Origin: Compostibacter hankyongensis
GTDB lineage: Bacteria; Bacteroidota; Bacteroidia; Chitinophagales; Chitinophagaceae
Assembly: GCF_039541075.1 (NCBI RefSeq)
Contig: NZ_BAABFN010000002.1
Span: 248,001 to 312,000 of the forward strand
Length of the DNA stretch: 64,000 bases
Direction of reading: 5' to 3'
Part shown: piece by piece, positions 1 to 8,841 of the stretch
How positions within the stretch are numbered: the first letter of the stretch is position 1
Layout: every line of letters starts with the position of its first letter
Position numbers and translations under genes: made by a program
Notes under the pieces: model-generated
The model's input: only the letters and a program-made list of their open reading frames with translations
Database searches by the model: none
What the model was told of the DNA's origin: nothing

Positions 1-1
1 C

Positions 2-727
2 GCCAAATCAGAAGCTACCTTTTTCTACCCCGCCACCGCAGGAAGCCTGGATATGCCGGCGACGGAGACAATAGAACTAAACAGGCTGGAAACGCCGGTG
101 GATAATAATTATGCGTTTTCCGATAATATGACGGTAATAGCCGGTGTGGAAGGAGATATCACGCTGCAGCCCGGCGACCGGATCGCCGCCTATGAGGACG
201 GGGAGCTGATGGGTGAAGCCCGGGCCGTGCAAAATAATGTGCTTCAGGCACCGTCCTTCTTCTTCAACATTTCCGGCAGCGAACGCCGCGATATCAGTTT
301 CGGCGTACTGCGGAACGGTACCAGAATAGCTATATCCAGCACCGTTATACCTTATATGTCAAACAGCCGTATAGGACTGCTGGGCAGCCCCCTCAAGCTG
401 CAGTTCAGGAAGACCGATCCATTGGTTATATCCAGCCATGTTAAGATCTATCCCAATCCCTTCAGCAGCAGGGTCAGCATTGAGGTTAGCTTTGGCAATG
501 ATAACGGCGGCAAAGCGCACCGGATAAGCCTGGACATCTATGACCTGACCGGACATCTTGTGTGGCGGCAAAGCGAAAAAGAGATCGGGGACGGATATTA
601 CAAGACGTATTGGAACGGGATTAACGAAGCCGGATCAGAGTGTGCCTCGGGTGTTTACCTTATCCGTCTGATGATAGACGGTGTCGCCGAAACCCACAAG
701 GTCATCAAGGCAGAGCATATACATTAG
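2..727 (+). CDS. T9SS-sorted secreted protein, 5'-truncated by the window
   Basis: The reading frame is open from base 2, so the gene begins before the window and the ATG at 53 is probably internal. The last ~90 residues form a type IX secretion C-terminal sorting domain: an IYPNPF start, a DIYDLTG strand, a GYYKTYWNG turn and a SGVYLIRL end. The protein is therefore inferred to cross the outer membrane and be released or anchored at the surface. Upstream of the tail is a module with QPGDRIAAYEDGELMG followed by an FFFNISG strand. A similar module (QPGDQLGAFINGECRG) makes up most of the next gene, 40 bases downstream. The function of that module is unknown to me. The rest of the protein lies outside the window, so no enzymatic role can be assigned. 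Confidence 0.85.
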   Translation, partial: AKSEATFFYPATAGSLDMPATETIELNRLETPVDNNYAFSDNMTVIAGVEGDITLQPGDRIAAYEDGELMGEARAVQNNVLQAPSFFFNISGSERRDISFGVLRNGTRIAISSTVIPYMSNSRIGLLGSPLKLQFRKTDPLVISSHVKIYPNPFSSRVSIEVSFGNDNGGKAHRISLDIYDLTGHLVWRQSEKEIGDGYYKTYWNGINEAGSECASGVYLIRLMIDGVAETHKVIKAEHIH

Positions 728-767
728 TTGTCTTCGTCATCATCCGGTCATCTTAAATGGCTTTGAA

Positions 768-1205
768 ATGAATAAATATATTTTATCCGCCGTGTTACTG
801 CTGTTTGCTGCGGGCACCTATAGCTGCAAGAAACATAAGAATCCACCCAAGGTGCCGCCGCCCCAATGGAAGGTGGATACTTCCGGCAAGTATCCGGCCA
901 GCATGACCGCCGTAGTGCGGATACCGGATTATCTGATGCAGCACGGCCAGCCCGGTGATCAGCTGGGTGCATTCATAAACGGGGAATGCAGGGGTATCGG
1001 AAAACTGATAAAGCTGGATGCCGGAGATGTCTATTTTGTGCTGATCATCGGGGAAGCCGCCGAGCAGGATAAGGTCAGCTTCAGCTATTACAGCGCTTAC
1101 AGCTCCTATATGTACGGCACCTCTCCTTTTCTGGATTTTACCATGGATGGCAATTACGGAACGGCCGATCACCCGGAGAAGCTGGCGCTGACACCGGGTA
1201 AATAA
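768..1205 (+). CDS. Small lipoprotein sharing a domain with the upstream T9SS protein
   Basis: The product is 145 residues. The ATG at 768 was chosen over an in-frame upstream start because it begins directly with a lipoprotein signal peptide: a hydrophobic stretch, then a lipobox ending in Cys (GTYSC) and a lysine-rich +2 region. It is inferred to be anchored in the outer or inner membrane. The mature part carries one module with the pattern PGDQLGAFINGECRG, a hydrophobic strand (VYFVLIIGE) and an FSYYSAYSS strand. This mirrors the module in the preceding secreted protein. The gap of 40 bases and common strand suggest one transcript. I do not recognise a named family; a shared surface-binding or assembly role is only a guess from the pairing. 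Confidence 0.75.
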   Translation: MNKYILSAVLLLFAAGTYSCKKHKNPPKVPPPQWKVDTSGKYPASMTAVVRIPDYLMQHGQPGDQLGAFINGECRGIGKLIKLDAGDVYFVLIIGEAAEQDKVSFSYYSAYSSYMYGTSPFLDFTMDGNYGTADHPEKLALTPGK

Positions 1206-1265
1206 AGCTACGGCCGGTAAGACGGGGAGCAGGCGGCATCTGCGCAGGCGGCCGGTTCGGGCCGA

Positions 1266-3776
1266 TCAGCGCAGGCGCCGCCGGACCAGCTCTCCCAGCA
1301 GCCCGCCCAGGCCTACGCGTACACCCACGGCAGTCCGGTCGCGCGAGGGGTATCCCGCCACCACATCCACGCGGAGTACCTTGAAGATGTTTTCCAGCCC
1401 GGCGGATATTTCCCAGTAATTGTTCTGCGGATCGATATAGAAGGCATTCGCGCCCAGCACAAGGTTCCATTTTAACCGGTTAAAAAGGGGAATCCGGTTG
1501 GTCAGCAGCCCGTTGAGATGATATTCAGCATTTAACGTGGTATAAAATGGAGCAACGTTGCTGTACCGGTAATAGGGCGCCAGCTGAAAGCTGTTAAGAT
1601 ATTTGATATTGTAAAAGGTGCGGTTGCCGTTAAAATGCTGCATATCCGGCAGGCCAACCGATTTCCGGTTCAGAAAGCCGCCTGCCTGGACCTTGTAGCG
1701 GAGGGTTCCGAACAGCCGCATGTTGATATCATCCCGAATGTTAAAAAACCATTTATCATAATCCACGTCACTGCCGAGGAGGTTGGGAATGCCTTTCGTA
1801 TACCCGAGACCGAAGACAGGCGCTTTGCTGCCTACGCTCATCTTGTAACGGGGATATTGGATATACTTTTGTCCGGGCTGGTAAGAAAGGCTCAGTCCTG
1901 CGCTCAGCGCCTGGTGATGTAAGAAAGGCCGCGTCGCCAGGTCTTCAGGATGGTTGGAAGAAAAGGATTTATCCGGATACCGGATCAGGCTGAAATCCGT
2001 TGTGTTCTGCAGCGGATAACGGTCTTCCCAGGTCAGGTCTGCCGACCAGGAAAAGCCGTTCTCATACCGCTTTCCTGCCTGCAGCGTTCCGAAATAGCTT
2101 TCATAGATTTTCATATAGTTTTCCTTTAGCAGCAGCGTGTACAGGCTGTTCGTCAGGCCGTTGATGGGGTTCTCGGGGTTAATCTGGCTGACCCGTTTCC
2201 CGCCGGAGAGCTGCCAGGTGATGGCCGACCGGGAGGGCGCCCGGTACAGCAGGTCCAGCTGTCCGTTCAGGTGGCGGTTGTTCCAGCCATACCGCACCGA
2301 GGGCGCTACACGCCAGGATGCGGCGCTGTCCGTATAACGGAAAAGGTCAAAGCCGGCTCCGGTGACGAAGCCCTCCACCGTGTTGTAGGACAGCTTTTTC
2401 AGCAGCGGCTGCCAGTGGAAGGTATAAGGTTGGCGCCGGTAAAAAGTATGACGGTATCCCCTCCAGAGCAGGTCCGTAAGACGGGGCGGCGGCTGATCCT
2501 GCTGCAGGGAATCGCGATAGTGCGGAGCTTGAAGCGAATCCCTGCGGACACGGGCCAGGCTGTCCTTCTGACGGAAGTTCCGGGCTTCGGCCCGTGCTAA
2601 CGGTAGCGGGCGTATGCTGTCCCAATAATCGGGGCTGCGTTTATCGGCCAGCGAGTCGTAGGCCATGACGATGCGGCTGTCGAAGAAGTCCGGCGGGAAC
2701 TGCGGATGCAGGTCGTAATCCGAGTACAGGCTTGCAAAGGCGCCCCGCAGATCGAAGTTCAGCATCTTCAGCTTGAAGGAGAGCGACTGGTTCCGGATCC
2801 GCCATATGCTGTCTCCCACCGGCGCATGGATCTGCCGGATCTCCAGCGAGTCGATGATCTGCAGCTGTTGCTGCCGGGTAACCATCAGGTCGAGGCTGTG
2901 GATCCGCCAGCTGTCGTCGGCGATGTTAAGATAGCCGGAGAAAAGCGGCTCGTGTTTCCTTTTCGGAAAAACCCGGATTTTGTTGATCACCTGCCCGTCT
3001 TCCATAAAGGTGCCCTCGAGGCGGTAGCGGTAATAATGCAGGGCCTGATCCGCGATAGGCGAGATATAGCCCCGCGGGAGCATCTGCCGCGAAAAGAGCG
3101 CCATGTTATTCTGGTAGAAATCGATAAAAACCGGGAAGTCGAACCCCAACCCTCCCCCGCTTTGCCGGGAGGAGATCACCTGCTGCCGGAAGCGCGGCGG
3201 TTGCGCCTGCCGGCTGATGCTGCTCAGCGATTCGGATAAAAAGAGGATCCCCGAGCGCGTGGAGTCAAGCACCTCCCCTTCGTAATCCACCTTTTCTCCC
3301 ATAAACTTTTCGGGACCCTTGTTGAGGTGCACTACGTCTTTTATATACAGCCGGCAGGCATAGTCTTTTACCTGGTTTTCATAAAAAGGCCGCTTGCGGA
3401 TGGCTTTCCGGATGATGGCATAGGCAGGGTCCTCCCCGCCCTGGATGACCACCTCCCGCATCTGCACCTGCTCCGGCTGCATCCGGAAATCGAGCTGAAG
3501 GCGTTTATCCGTGAGGGTGAAGGACGATTCGGCCCGGGCATATCCCAGGTAACGGCAGATCAGGGTGTATGACCCGGGCGGCAGCTCCAGTGCATAACGT
3601 CCCTGTTCGTTGGTGGTGGCGCCGAGGGTGCTGTTTTTCAGATATACTCCCGCGTAAGGAAGGGGATCGCCCTGCAGATTGGTGACGGTACCGCTCACCA
3701 CCTGTTTCTGCTGCGCATGGCAAAGCCGGGAAAGACAAAAGCTGATCAGGAAGAAGGAGCGGGTAAAGCGCTTCAT
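1266..3776 (-). CDS. DUF5686 / carboxypeptidase-regulatory-like domain outer-membrane protein
   Basis: The product is 836 residues with a signal peptide ending near CHAQ. An N-terminal carboxypeptidase-regulatory-like beta-sandwich (VSGTVTNLQGDPLPYAGV, then GRYALELPPGSYTL) is followed by a long region matching the Bacteroidota DUF5686 family, which ends in beta-barrel-like strands. DUF5686 proteins are abundant in this phylum and have no firm biochemical role; an outer-membrane location is inferred. The gene starts 13 bases after the metK stop on the same strand and probably shares its transcript. Its 3' end converges on the lipoprotein gene across 60 bases. No truncation is visible. Confidence 0.85.
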   Translation of the reverse strand: MKRFTRSFFLISFCLSRLCHAQQKQVVSGTVTNLQGDPLPYAGVYLKNSTLGATTNEQGRYALELPPGSYTLICRYLGYARAESSFTLTDKRLQLDFRMQPEQVQMREVVIQGGEDPAYAIIRKAIRKRPFYENQVKDYACRLYIKDVVHLNKGPEKFMGEKVDYEGEVLDSTRSGILFLSESLSSISRQAQPPRFRQQVISSRQSGGGLGFDFPVFIDFYQNNMALFSRQMLPRGYISPIADQALHYYRYRLEGTFMEDGQVINKIRVFPKRKHEPLFSGYLNIADDSWRIHSLDLMVTRQQQLQIIDSLEIRQIHAPVGDSIWRIRNQSLSFKLKMLNFDLRGAFASLYSDYDLHPQFPPDFFDSRIVMAYDSLADKRSPDYWDSIRPLPLARAEARNFRQKDSLARVRRDSLQAPHYRDSLQQDQPPPRLTDLLWRGYRHTFYRRQPYTFHWQPLLKKLSYNTVEGFVTGAGFDLFRYTDSAASWRVAPSVRYGWNNRHLNGQLDLLYRAPSRSAITWQLSGGKRVSQINPENPINGLTNSLYTLLLKENYMKIYESYFGTLQAGKRYENGFSWSADLTWEDRYPLQNTTDFSLIRYPDKSFSSNHPEDLATRPFLHHQALSAGLSLSYQPGQKYIQYPRYKMSVGSKAPVFGLGYTKGIPNLLGSDVDYDKWFFNIRDDINMRLFGTLRYKVQAGGFLNRKSVGLPDMQHFNGNRTFYNIKYLNSFQLAPYYRYSNVAPFYTTLNAEYHLNGLLTNRIPLFNRLKWNLVLGANAFYIDPQNNYWEISAGLENIFKVLRVDVVAGYPSRDRTAVGVRVGLGGLLGELVRRRLR

Positions 3777-3789
3777 ATCAAGCGCCCCC

Positions 3790-5046
3790 TTATTTTATTC
3801 CGAATGCTTTTTTCAGCTTACCGACATAGTCCAGCTTCTCCCAGGTAAACAGTTCTACCTTTACCGTTTTTTTCTTTCCTTCGGGGGTTTCGAAGTGCTT
3901 GGTCACTGTTTCGTTCTGCCGGCCCATATGACCATAAGCGGCTGTTTCGGAATAGATCGGGTTGCGCAGCTTCAGCCGTTGCTCGATAGCGTAGGGACGC
4001 AGATCGAAGATCGTTTCCACCTTTTTTGCGATTTCCGCATCGCTGAGGTTTACCCGGGCGGTGCCGTAGGTATTGACGTTAAAGCCGCAGGGCTTGGCTA
4101 CGCCGATGGCATAGGATACCTGTACCAGCACCTCTTCGCAGACGCCGGCCGCTACCAGGTTCTTGGCAATATGGCGCATGGCATAAGCTGCGGAGCGGTC
4201 TACCTTGGAAGGATCCTTTCCGGAGAAAGCGCCGCCGCCATGGGCGCCTTTGCCGCCATAGGTATCTACGATGATCTTACGGCCGGTAAGACCGGTATCG
4301 CCATGCGGCCCGCCGATCACGAATTTGCCGGTAGGGTTCACATGGTAGGTGATCTTGCCGGTGAAGAGCCGCTGTAGCGCCGGGGGCAGCTGCTTTTTTA
4401 CACGGGGGATCAGGATGTTGATCACGTCCCGGCGGATCTTTTCGGACATCTTGGCGTCTGTGTCAAATTCGTCGTGCTGGGTAGAGATCACGATGGTATC
4501 TATCCGGACGGGCTTGTGATCGTCGCTGTATTCTATGGTTACCTGCGATTTGGCATCGGGGCGCAGGTATTTGATCTGCTTGTTTTCCCGGCGAAGCGCA
4601 GCCAGCTCGATCAGGAGCTTATGCGCCAGGTCCAGTGCGAGGGGCATATAATTTTCCGTTTCGCTGCTGGCATAGCCGAACATCATTCCCTGGTCGCCCG
4701 CCCCCTGCTCTTCCTTCTTTTTGCGGACCACGCCCTGGTTAATGTCTCCTGACTGCTCGTGGATGGCGGAGAGCACGCCGCAGGAGTGGGCCTCGAACAT
4801 GTACTCGCTTTTTGTATAGCCGATACGTTTTATCACGTCGCGGGCAATCTTCTGCACGTCCAGATAGGTGTTGGATTTTACTTCGCCGGCCAGGACCACC
4901 TGCCCGGTCGTGACCAGCGTTTCGCAGGCCACCTTGGCGTCGGGATCGAATGCCAGGAAGTTGTCGATGAGGGCATCTGAAATCTGGTCGGATACTTTAT
5001 CGGGATGTCCTTCCGATACCGACTCTGAGGTGAATAAATATGGCAT
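3790..5046 (-). CDS. metK: S-adenosylmethionine synthase
   Basis: MetK makes S-adenosylmethionine from methionine and ATP in the cytoplasm, feeding methylation. The 418-residue product carries the diagnostic motifs: GHPDKVSDQISDA near residue 13 (ATP and metal binding), GAGDQGMMFGYA (methionine and ATP site) and GGGAFSGKDPSKVDRS (the phosphate-binding loop region). The length is slightly above the usual ~385-400, which is common in Bacteroidota. It lies 56 bases after the DUF4270 gene and 13 bases before the DUF5686 gene, all on the minus strand. I saw no SAM riboswitch in the short upstream gap. Confidence 0.98.
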   Translation of the reverse strand: MPYLFTSESVSEGHPDKVSDQISDALIDNFLAFDPDAKVACETLVTTGQVVLAGEVKSNTYLDVQKIARDVIKRIGYTKSEYMFEAHSCGVLSAIHEQSGDINQGVVRKKKEEQGAGDQGMMFGYASSETENYMPLALDLAHKLLIELAALRRENKQIKYLRPDAKSQVTIEYSDDHKPVRIDTIVISTQHDEFDTDAKMSEKIRRDVINILIPRVKKQLPPALQRLFTGKITYHVNPTGKFVIGGPHGDTGLTGRKIIVDTYGGKGAHGGGAFSGKDPSKVDRSAAYAMRHIAKNLVAAGVCEEVLVQVSYAIGVAKPCGFNVNTYGTARVNLSDAEIAKKVETIFDLRPYAIEQRLKLRNPIYSETAAYGHMGRQNETVTKHFETPEGKKKTVKVELFTWEKLDYVGKLKKAFGIK

Positions 5047-5102
5047 GGCCGGGTGAATTATGGGTGGTTGTTACGTTGTTGCAGATTGTGTCGGAGTAGC
5101 GG

Positions 5103-6548
5103 TTATCTTAATTTTGTATAGATCACTTTCAGCTTCATAGGGACCTCATCGTTATTGCCGCCGCCCAGGACTACCCGTCCGTGGTTGTAGCTCAGCCCGG
5201 CTGCATTGTAGATCTGCAACTTGAAGCCGAAGTTGACTTCGGGGGTTCCTTCCCGGTCGGAGATCAGGTGCTGCATAAAGCGGGAAATGTTCAGCTTGTA
5301 TTGCGTCAGCTGCACGCCGTTGACCGTAGTGCTGCCCTTAAAGCCTCCGAAGCCGGCCAGGTTGCTGAAGGCATAGCCGCCGGTGGAGAAATCCTGGTAA
5401 GCTCCGGCGTCCACCACAAACCCAAGGCTGTCTCCTCCTTTGTACTGGAAGAGGAAAAGCTCATTGGGGGCGTTATATATCTCTTTCTGGCTGTTGGCCG
5501 TGTTGGCCTGGGTCATGATCAGCTCGGCGCTGTTGATGATGGCATTCGGGAACTGCTTCAGGTAAGGTATCTGTACGTCTACGTACAGCCCGGGCCGTTC
5601 CTGAAGGTACAGCAGCTTGTCTCCTTCCGGCTGGGGACCGTTGAAAGCGGTTTCGGCTTCGGTGCCGCTGTAATTACGATGGATATAATTGGCGGTAGCG
5701 GAGGTGTTGCCGACGGGGAAGAACGCCGTCAGCGAATCGTCGGTGCTGTTGTGATAAAAAACCGTCATGCCGGTGACGTCGGCGGAAAGATCGAGGTACA
5801 CGAGCGACTTACGGCCGGCTGTAGCGGAATCCGGCACCAGCGCAAAGCCGTTCAGGAACTTCTGAAAGGCGGAGTCGTTATAGAAGGCCCCCTCGGAGCT
5901 CTGTTGCCCCAGTTCCTGGGCAAAGGCATTGCTCAGCGGGATACGGAGCTGCGGGGCATCCTTTATATTCCAGATAGTGACCGAATCCTGCAGGGTCTTT
6001 GGCGTTACCGTAACGTTGCCCAGCGGATTGCCCTGGTCGATATGGAACTGCTGGGAAGCATAGAAGCGGGATAAGGTAGAATCGTTTTCGGCAAGCTTAA
6101 AGGCCGGATCGTTGATCCGGTAGACGGTGTATTGCTGCGGACCCAGCGAATCGCCGTAATATCCCGTAAAGCTGAAGGACAGCACGGCAGAGTCTATGGA
6201 TACGTTGTCACCGGTGAACTTGAACTCGCTGCTGCTGAGTCCCAGCTGCGTATAGGCAATGCCGGTGGTGGTGCCAAAAACGGGGTCGCCGTTGATGGCG
6301 CCTACGGTCATTTCCGGAGTGGCGCTGGTCAGCAGCGAGTCCGGTTTGTATACCGTATGGGCGATGACAGTAAAAGTATCGGTCTGAAAGGTGTTGATGT
6401 TGTCAATGCCGGGGATCAGGTCCTGCCCCAGTATGGTGGATTCGTTACAACCTGAAAGGGCATAGGCAGCGGCAGCCGTAATGGCGGTAATGGCAGCCAG
6501 CCTCCGGAAAGCCCTTTGTTTCTGGGAAAAATTGATCGTCCTGTTCAT
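5103..6548 (-). CDS. DUF4270 lipoprotein
   Basis: The 481-residue product has a signal peptide whose lipobox ends ALSGC, followed by the NESTILGQDLIPG start typical of DUF4270. The body is beta-rich, with repeated patterns such as DSAVLSFSFTGYYGD. DUF4270 is a Bacteroidota-specific lipoprotein family without a settled function, often found beside glycogen-synthase-like genes, as here (34-base gap to the upstream gene). Surface location is inferred. A second, divergent DUF4270 protein is encoded at 45745-47070. Confidence 0.88.
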   Translation of the reverse strand: MNRTINFSQKQRAFRRLAAITAITAAAAYALSGCNESTILGQDLIPGIDNINTFQTDTFTVIAHTVYKPDSLLTSATPEMTVGAINGDPVFGTTTGIAYTQLGLSSSEFKFTGDNVSIDSAVLSFSFTGYYGDSLGPQQYTVYRINDPAFKLAENDSTLSRFYASQQFHIDQGNPLGNVTVTPKTLQDSVTIWNIKDAPQLRIPLSNAFAQELGQQSSEGAFYNDSAFQKFLNGFALVPDSATAGRKSLVYLDLSADVTGMTVFYHNSTDDSLTAFFPVGNTSATANYIHRNYSGTEAETAFNGPQPEGDKLLYLQERPGLYVDVQIPYLKQFPNAIINSAELIMTQANTANSQKEIYNAPNELFLFQYKGGDSLGFVVDAGAYQDFSTGGYAFSNLAGFGGFKGSTTVNGVQLTQYKLNISRFMQHLISDREGTPEVNFGFKLQIYNAAGLSYNHGRVVLGGGNNDEVPMKLKVIYTKLR

Positions 6549-6582
6549 AAAATGTGGGCATCGTTATGGCCGCTTACCGGTA

Positions 6583-7398
6583 TCAGGCATCCGCCAGCTG
6601 ATGATACAGCTGCAGATAGTCTGCCAGGTCCTCGTTGTTTTTCTGATAAGGTAAAATGATCTTTCCTTTTTGCTTTTTCAGCTCTTCCACCAGCGACTTG
6701 TCGGCTTTTTCCCGGAGGATCACCGCATCCGCATATTTGGCAGCTCCCCTGTTCAGGGCTGCATGGGAGCCTTCTTTATAAGCTTCGATATCCTTGGCTT
6801 TGATCTGGTTGCTGATGGTCGCCTTTTTAATAAAGGTTCCCCCCAGCTTTTCCCGGAACTGGTCCGGCTCCAGCGTATAGGCTACTTTGGTGTGGGCAAA
6901 AACGGGCTCCTTCTTGTAAGCCGTTTTCAGGTATAAGGGGATCAGCGAGGTCATCCAGCCGCTGCAGTGGATGATATCCGGAGGCCAGCCGAATTTTTTT
7001 ACGGTTTCCAGCGCGCTTTTGCAAAAGAAGACCATCCGGTTGGCGTTATCGTCAAACCATTGTCCGTCCTCGTCATGAAAAACGGATTTGCGTTTGAAAT
7101 AGTCTTCATTATCCATGAAATATACCTGCAGCCTTGCATTCGGAAGCGAGGCCACCTTGATAATAAGCGGAAAATCATCGTTATCGATAATAATATTGAT
7201 ACCCGACAAGCGAACTACCTCATGCAACCTGTGCCGGCGCTCATTGATTATCCCGAAGCGGGGCATGATTACCCTCACTTCCAGACCTGTTTCATTTGCT
7301 TTTACCGCCAGTGCGTTGACTAAAGCTGCATAATCAGTCAGTTCCAGGTAAGGCGACATCTCCTGGGCTATAAACAAAATTCGTTTCTTTGTGGACAT
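6583..7398 (-). CDS. Glycogen/starch-synthase catalytic-domain protein (N-terminal half only)
   Basis: The 271-residue protein matches the N-terminal Rossmann domain of GT5 glycogen synthases: ILFIAQEMSPY at the start and DIIHCSGWMTSLIPLYLK, the counterpart of the DIIHxHDW motif. Full GT5 enzymes are ~480 residues. The C-terminal nucleotide-sugar-binding half is absent, and the frame ends normally with no remnant after it. Single-domain proteins of this type are widespread in Bacteroidota, usually next to panC and DUF4270 as here, so this is probably their native form rather than a truncation. Whether it is catalytic is doubtful. Confidence 0.85.
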   Translation of the reverse strand: MSTKKRILFIAQEMSPYLELTDYAALVNALAVKANETGLEVRVIMPRFGIINERRHRLHEVVRLSGINIIIDNDDFPLIIKVASLPNARLQVYFMDNEDYFKRKSVFHDEDGQWFDDNANRMVFFCKSALETVKKFGWPPDIIHCSGWMTSLIPLYLKTAYKKEPVFAHTKVAYTLEPDQFREKLGGTFIKKATISNQIKAKDIEAYKEGSHAALNRGAAKYADAVILREKADKSLVEELKKQKGKIILPYQKNNEDLADYLQLYHQLADA

Positions 7399-7436
7399 TT
7401 ACGGTGTATTATAGCAGAGATTGGTTATACGGGGAG

Positions 7437-7444
7437 CAAAATTA
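7437..7444 (-). promoter_or_regulatory. Candidate TAnnTTTG -7 element for the glycogen-synthase-like operon
   Basis: On the minus strand this reads TAATTTTG, matching the Bacteroidota -7 consensus TAnnTTTG, and lies ~38 bases before the ATG at 7398. No good -33 TTTG is at the expected spacing. It could drive the minus-strand run through metK. Confidence 0.4.
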
Positions 7445-7551
7445 CAAATTTTTCCGGTAATCCCGGGCGGCGCAACGTCGAAAGCGTCAATTTTAAGAGA
7501 ATGTTAAGATTTTCCGATAAGCGCAAAATATTCTAAACCATTTCACACCAT

Positions 7552-8403
7552 ATGCTTTTATTCCATCAATCCTCTCCCCTGCAAAGCTGGCTGGCCCGGC
7601 AGCGGGACGGGGAGGCCAGGGTCGGTTTTGTCCCGACGATGGGCGCCCTCCACGAAGGACACCTTTCCCTGGTGCGGGCGGCGCGTGAGAAGGCAGAGAT
7701 CGTCGTCTGCAGCATTTTTGTAAACCCCACCCAATTCAATGACCCTGCGGATTTCGAACATTACCCCGTAACCCTGGACCAGGATATCGCCCTGCTCGCC
7801 GATGCCGGCGCGGATGCGGTTTTTCTGCCCGATGTGGCGGTCATGTATCCCGAAGGCCTGGAAGCTGCAAAAAAGCATTCGCCCTACGATTTTGGCCGGC
7901 TGGAAAAGATACTGGAAGGGAAATACCGGCCCGGCCATTTTCAGGGTGTGGGACAGGTGATGCACCGGTTGCTGGACATCGTGCAGCCCGATCTGTTGTT
8001 CATGGGGCAAAAAGATTATCAGCAGTGTATGGTTATCAGCAGGTTGATCAACCTGTTGAATATTAAGGTCAAACTGATTACCTGCCCTACCCTGCGGGAG
8101 CCCGGCGGGCTGGCCATGAGCAGCCGCAACCGCCGGCTTTCTCCGGAGCAGCGCCGGCAGGCGGTGCTGATCCACGATGTGCTGCAGGACGTGAAGAAGC
8201 ACATAGCCGATACCGCGCCTCCGGTTTTATGCCGCCGGGCATCCGGCCGGCTTGAAGCGGCGGGCTTCGAAGTGGACTATGTCGCTATTGCCGACGCCGA
8301 AACGCTGGAGCCGCTCGAAGAAAGACAGGCCCGGCCGATGATAGCGCTGATTGCGGCAAAGACCGGCAATGTACGGCTGATCGATAACATGCGGTTGGAT
8401 TAG
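7552..8403 (+). CDS. panC: Pantoate--beta-alanine ligase
   Basis: PanC joins pantoate and beta-alanine with ATP to give pantothenate, the coenzyme A precursor. The 283-residue product shows the nucleotidyltransferase PTMGALHEGHLSL motif near residue 28, MGQKDYQQ in the central region and the KMSKS-like MSSRNRRL late in the chain. Length is normal. panD follows 24 bases later and supplies the beta-alanine substrate, so the two form a functional pair. The gene is divergent from the glycogen-synthase-like gene across 153 bases. Confidence 0.98.
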   Translation: MLLFHQSSPLQSWLARQRDGEARVGFVPTMGALHEGHLSLVRAAREKAEIVVCSIFVNPTQFNDPADFEHYPVTLDQDIALLADAGADAVFLPDVAVMYPEGLEAAKKHSPYDFGRLEKILEGKYRPGHFQGVGQVMHRLLDIVQPDLLFMGQKDYQQCMVISRLINLLNIKVKLITCPTLREPGGLAMSSRNRRLSPEQRRQAVLIHDVLQDVKKHIADTAPPVLCRRASGRLEAAGFEVDYVAIADAETLEPLEERQARPMIALIAAKTGNVRLIDNMRLD

Positions 8404-8412
8404 CATTTTCTT

Positions 8413-8420
8413 TACCTTTG
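8413..8420 (+). promoter_or_regulatory. Candidate TAnnTTTG -7 element just upstream of panD
   Basis: TACCTTTG sits in the 24-base panC-panD gap, ending 7 bases before the panD ATG. A TTG lies 15 bases upstream, slightly closer than the usual 17-23. If active it would give panD an almost leaderless transcript in addition to read-through from panC. Confidence 0.4.
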
Positions 8421-8427
8421 CAGTATT

Positions 8428-8775
8428 ATGCAGATCGAGGTATTAAAATCGAAATTACACCGTGTCACCATTACAGAGGCCGATCTGAATTACATCGGAA
8501 GCATCACGATCGATGAGGATCTGATGGATGCGGCCATGCTGATCGAAAACGAGAAGGTGCAGGTAGTGAATGTCAATAACGGAGCGCGTCTTGAAACCTA
8601 TATCATCAAAGGGAAACGCGGCTCGGGCGTGGTTTGCCTGAACGGGCCGGCGGCCCGCCTGTGCGCGGTCGGGGATACGGTAATTGTGGTCTCCTATGCG
8701 ATCATGGAGCTGGAAGAAGCCAAACGTTATAAGCCGGTCCTCGTGTTCCCGCAGTCCGGCAACAAGCTATCCTGA
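8428..8775 (+). CDS. panD: Aspartate 1-decarboxylase, pyruvoyl proenzyme
   Basis: PanD decarboxylates aspartate to beta-alanine for pantothenate synthesis. The 115-residue proenzyme contains the self-cleavage site in LNYIGSITID: cleavage between Gly and Ser (about residues 24-25) generates the pyruvoyl group. The NNGARLETYIIKG and NGPAARL motifs are also conserved. Length is normal. It follows panC and precedes a membrane protein in the same direction. Confidence 0.97.
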   Translation: MQIEVLKSKLHRVTITEADLNYIGSITIDEDLMDAAMLIENEKVQVVNVNNGARLETYIIKGKRGSGVVCLNGPAARLCAVGDTVIVVSYAIMELEEAKRYKPVLVFPQSGNKLS

Positions 8776-8841
8776 TCCGGCTTCCTGCCTTATACCGGTA
8801 TACCGGTGGTTCGGGTCACGCGTTTCAAAGACGAGGAAGGC

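Noticed and set aside
5047..5102. SAM riboswitch ahead of metK
   Set aside because: The gap is too short and has no recognisable conserved core.
6583..7398. Glycogen synthase gene truncated by mutation
   Set aside because: No C-terminal remnant follows, and single-domain versions beside panC and DUF4270 are common in the phylum.
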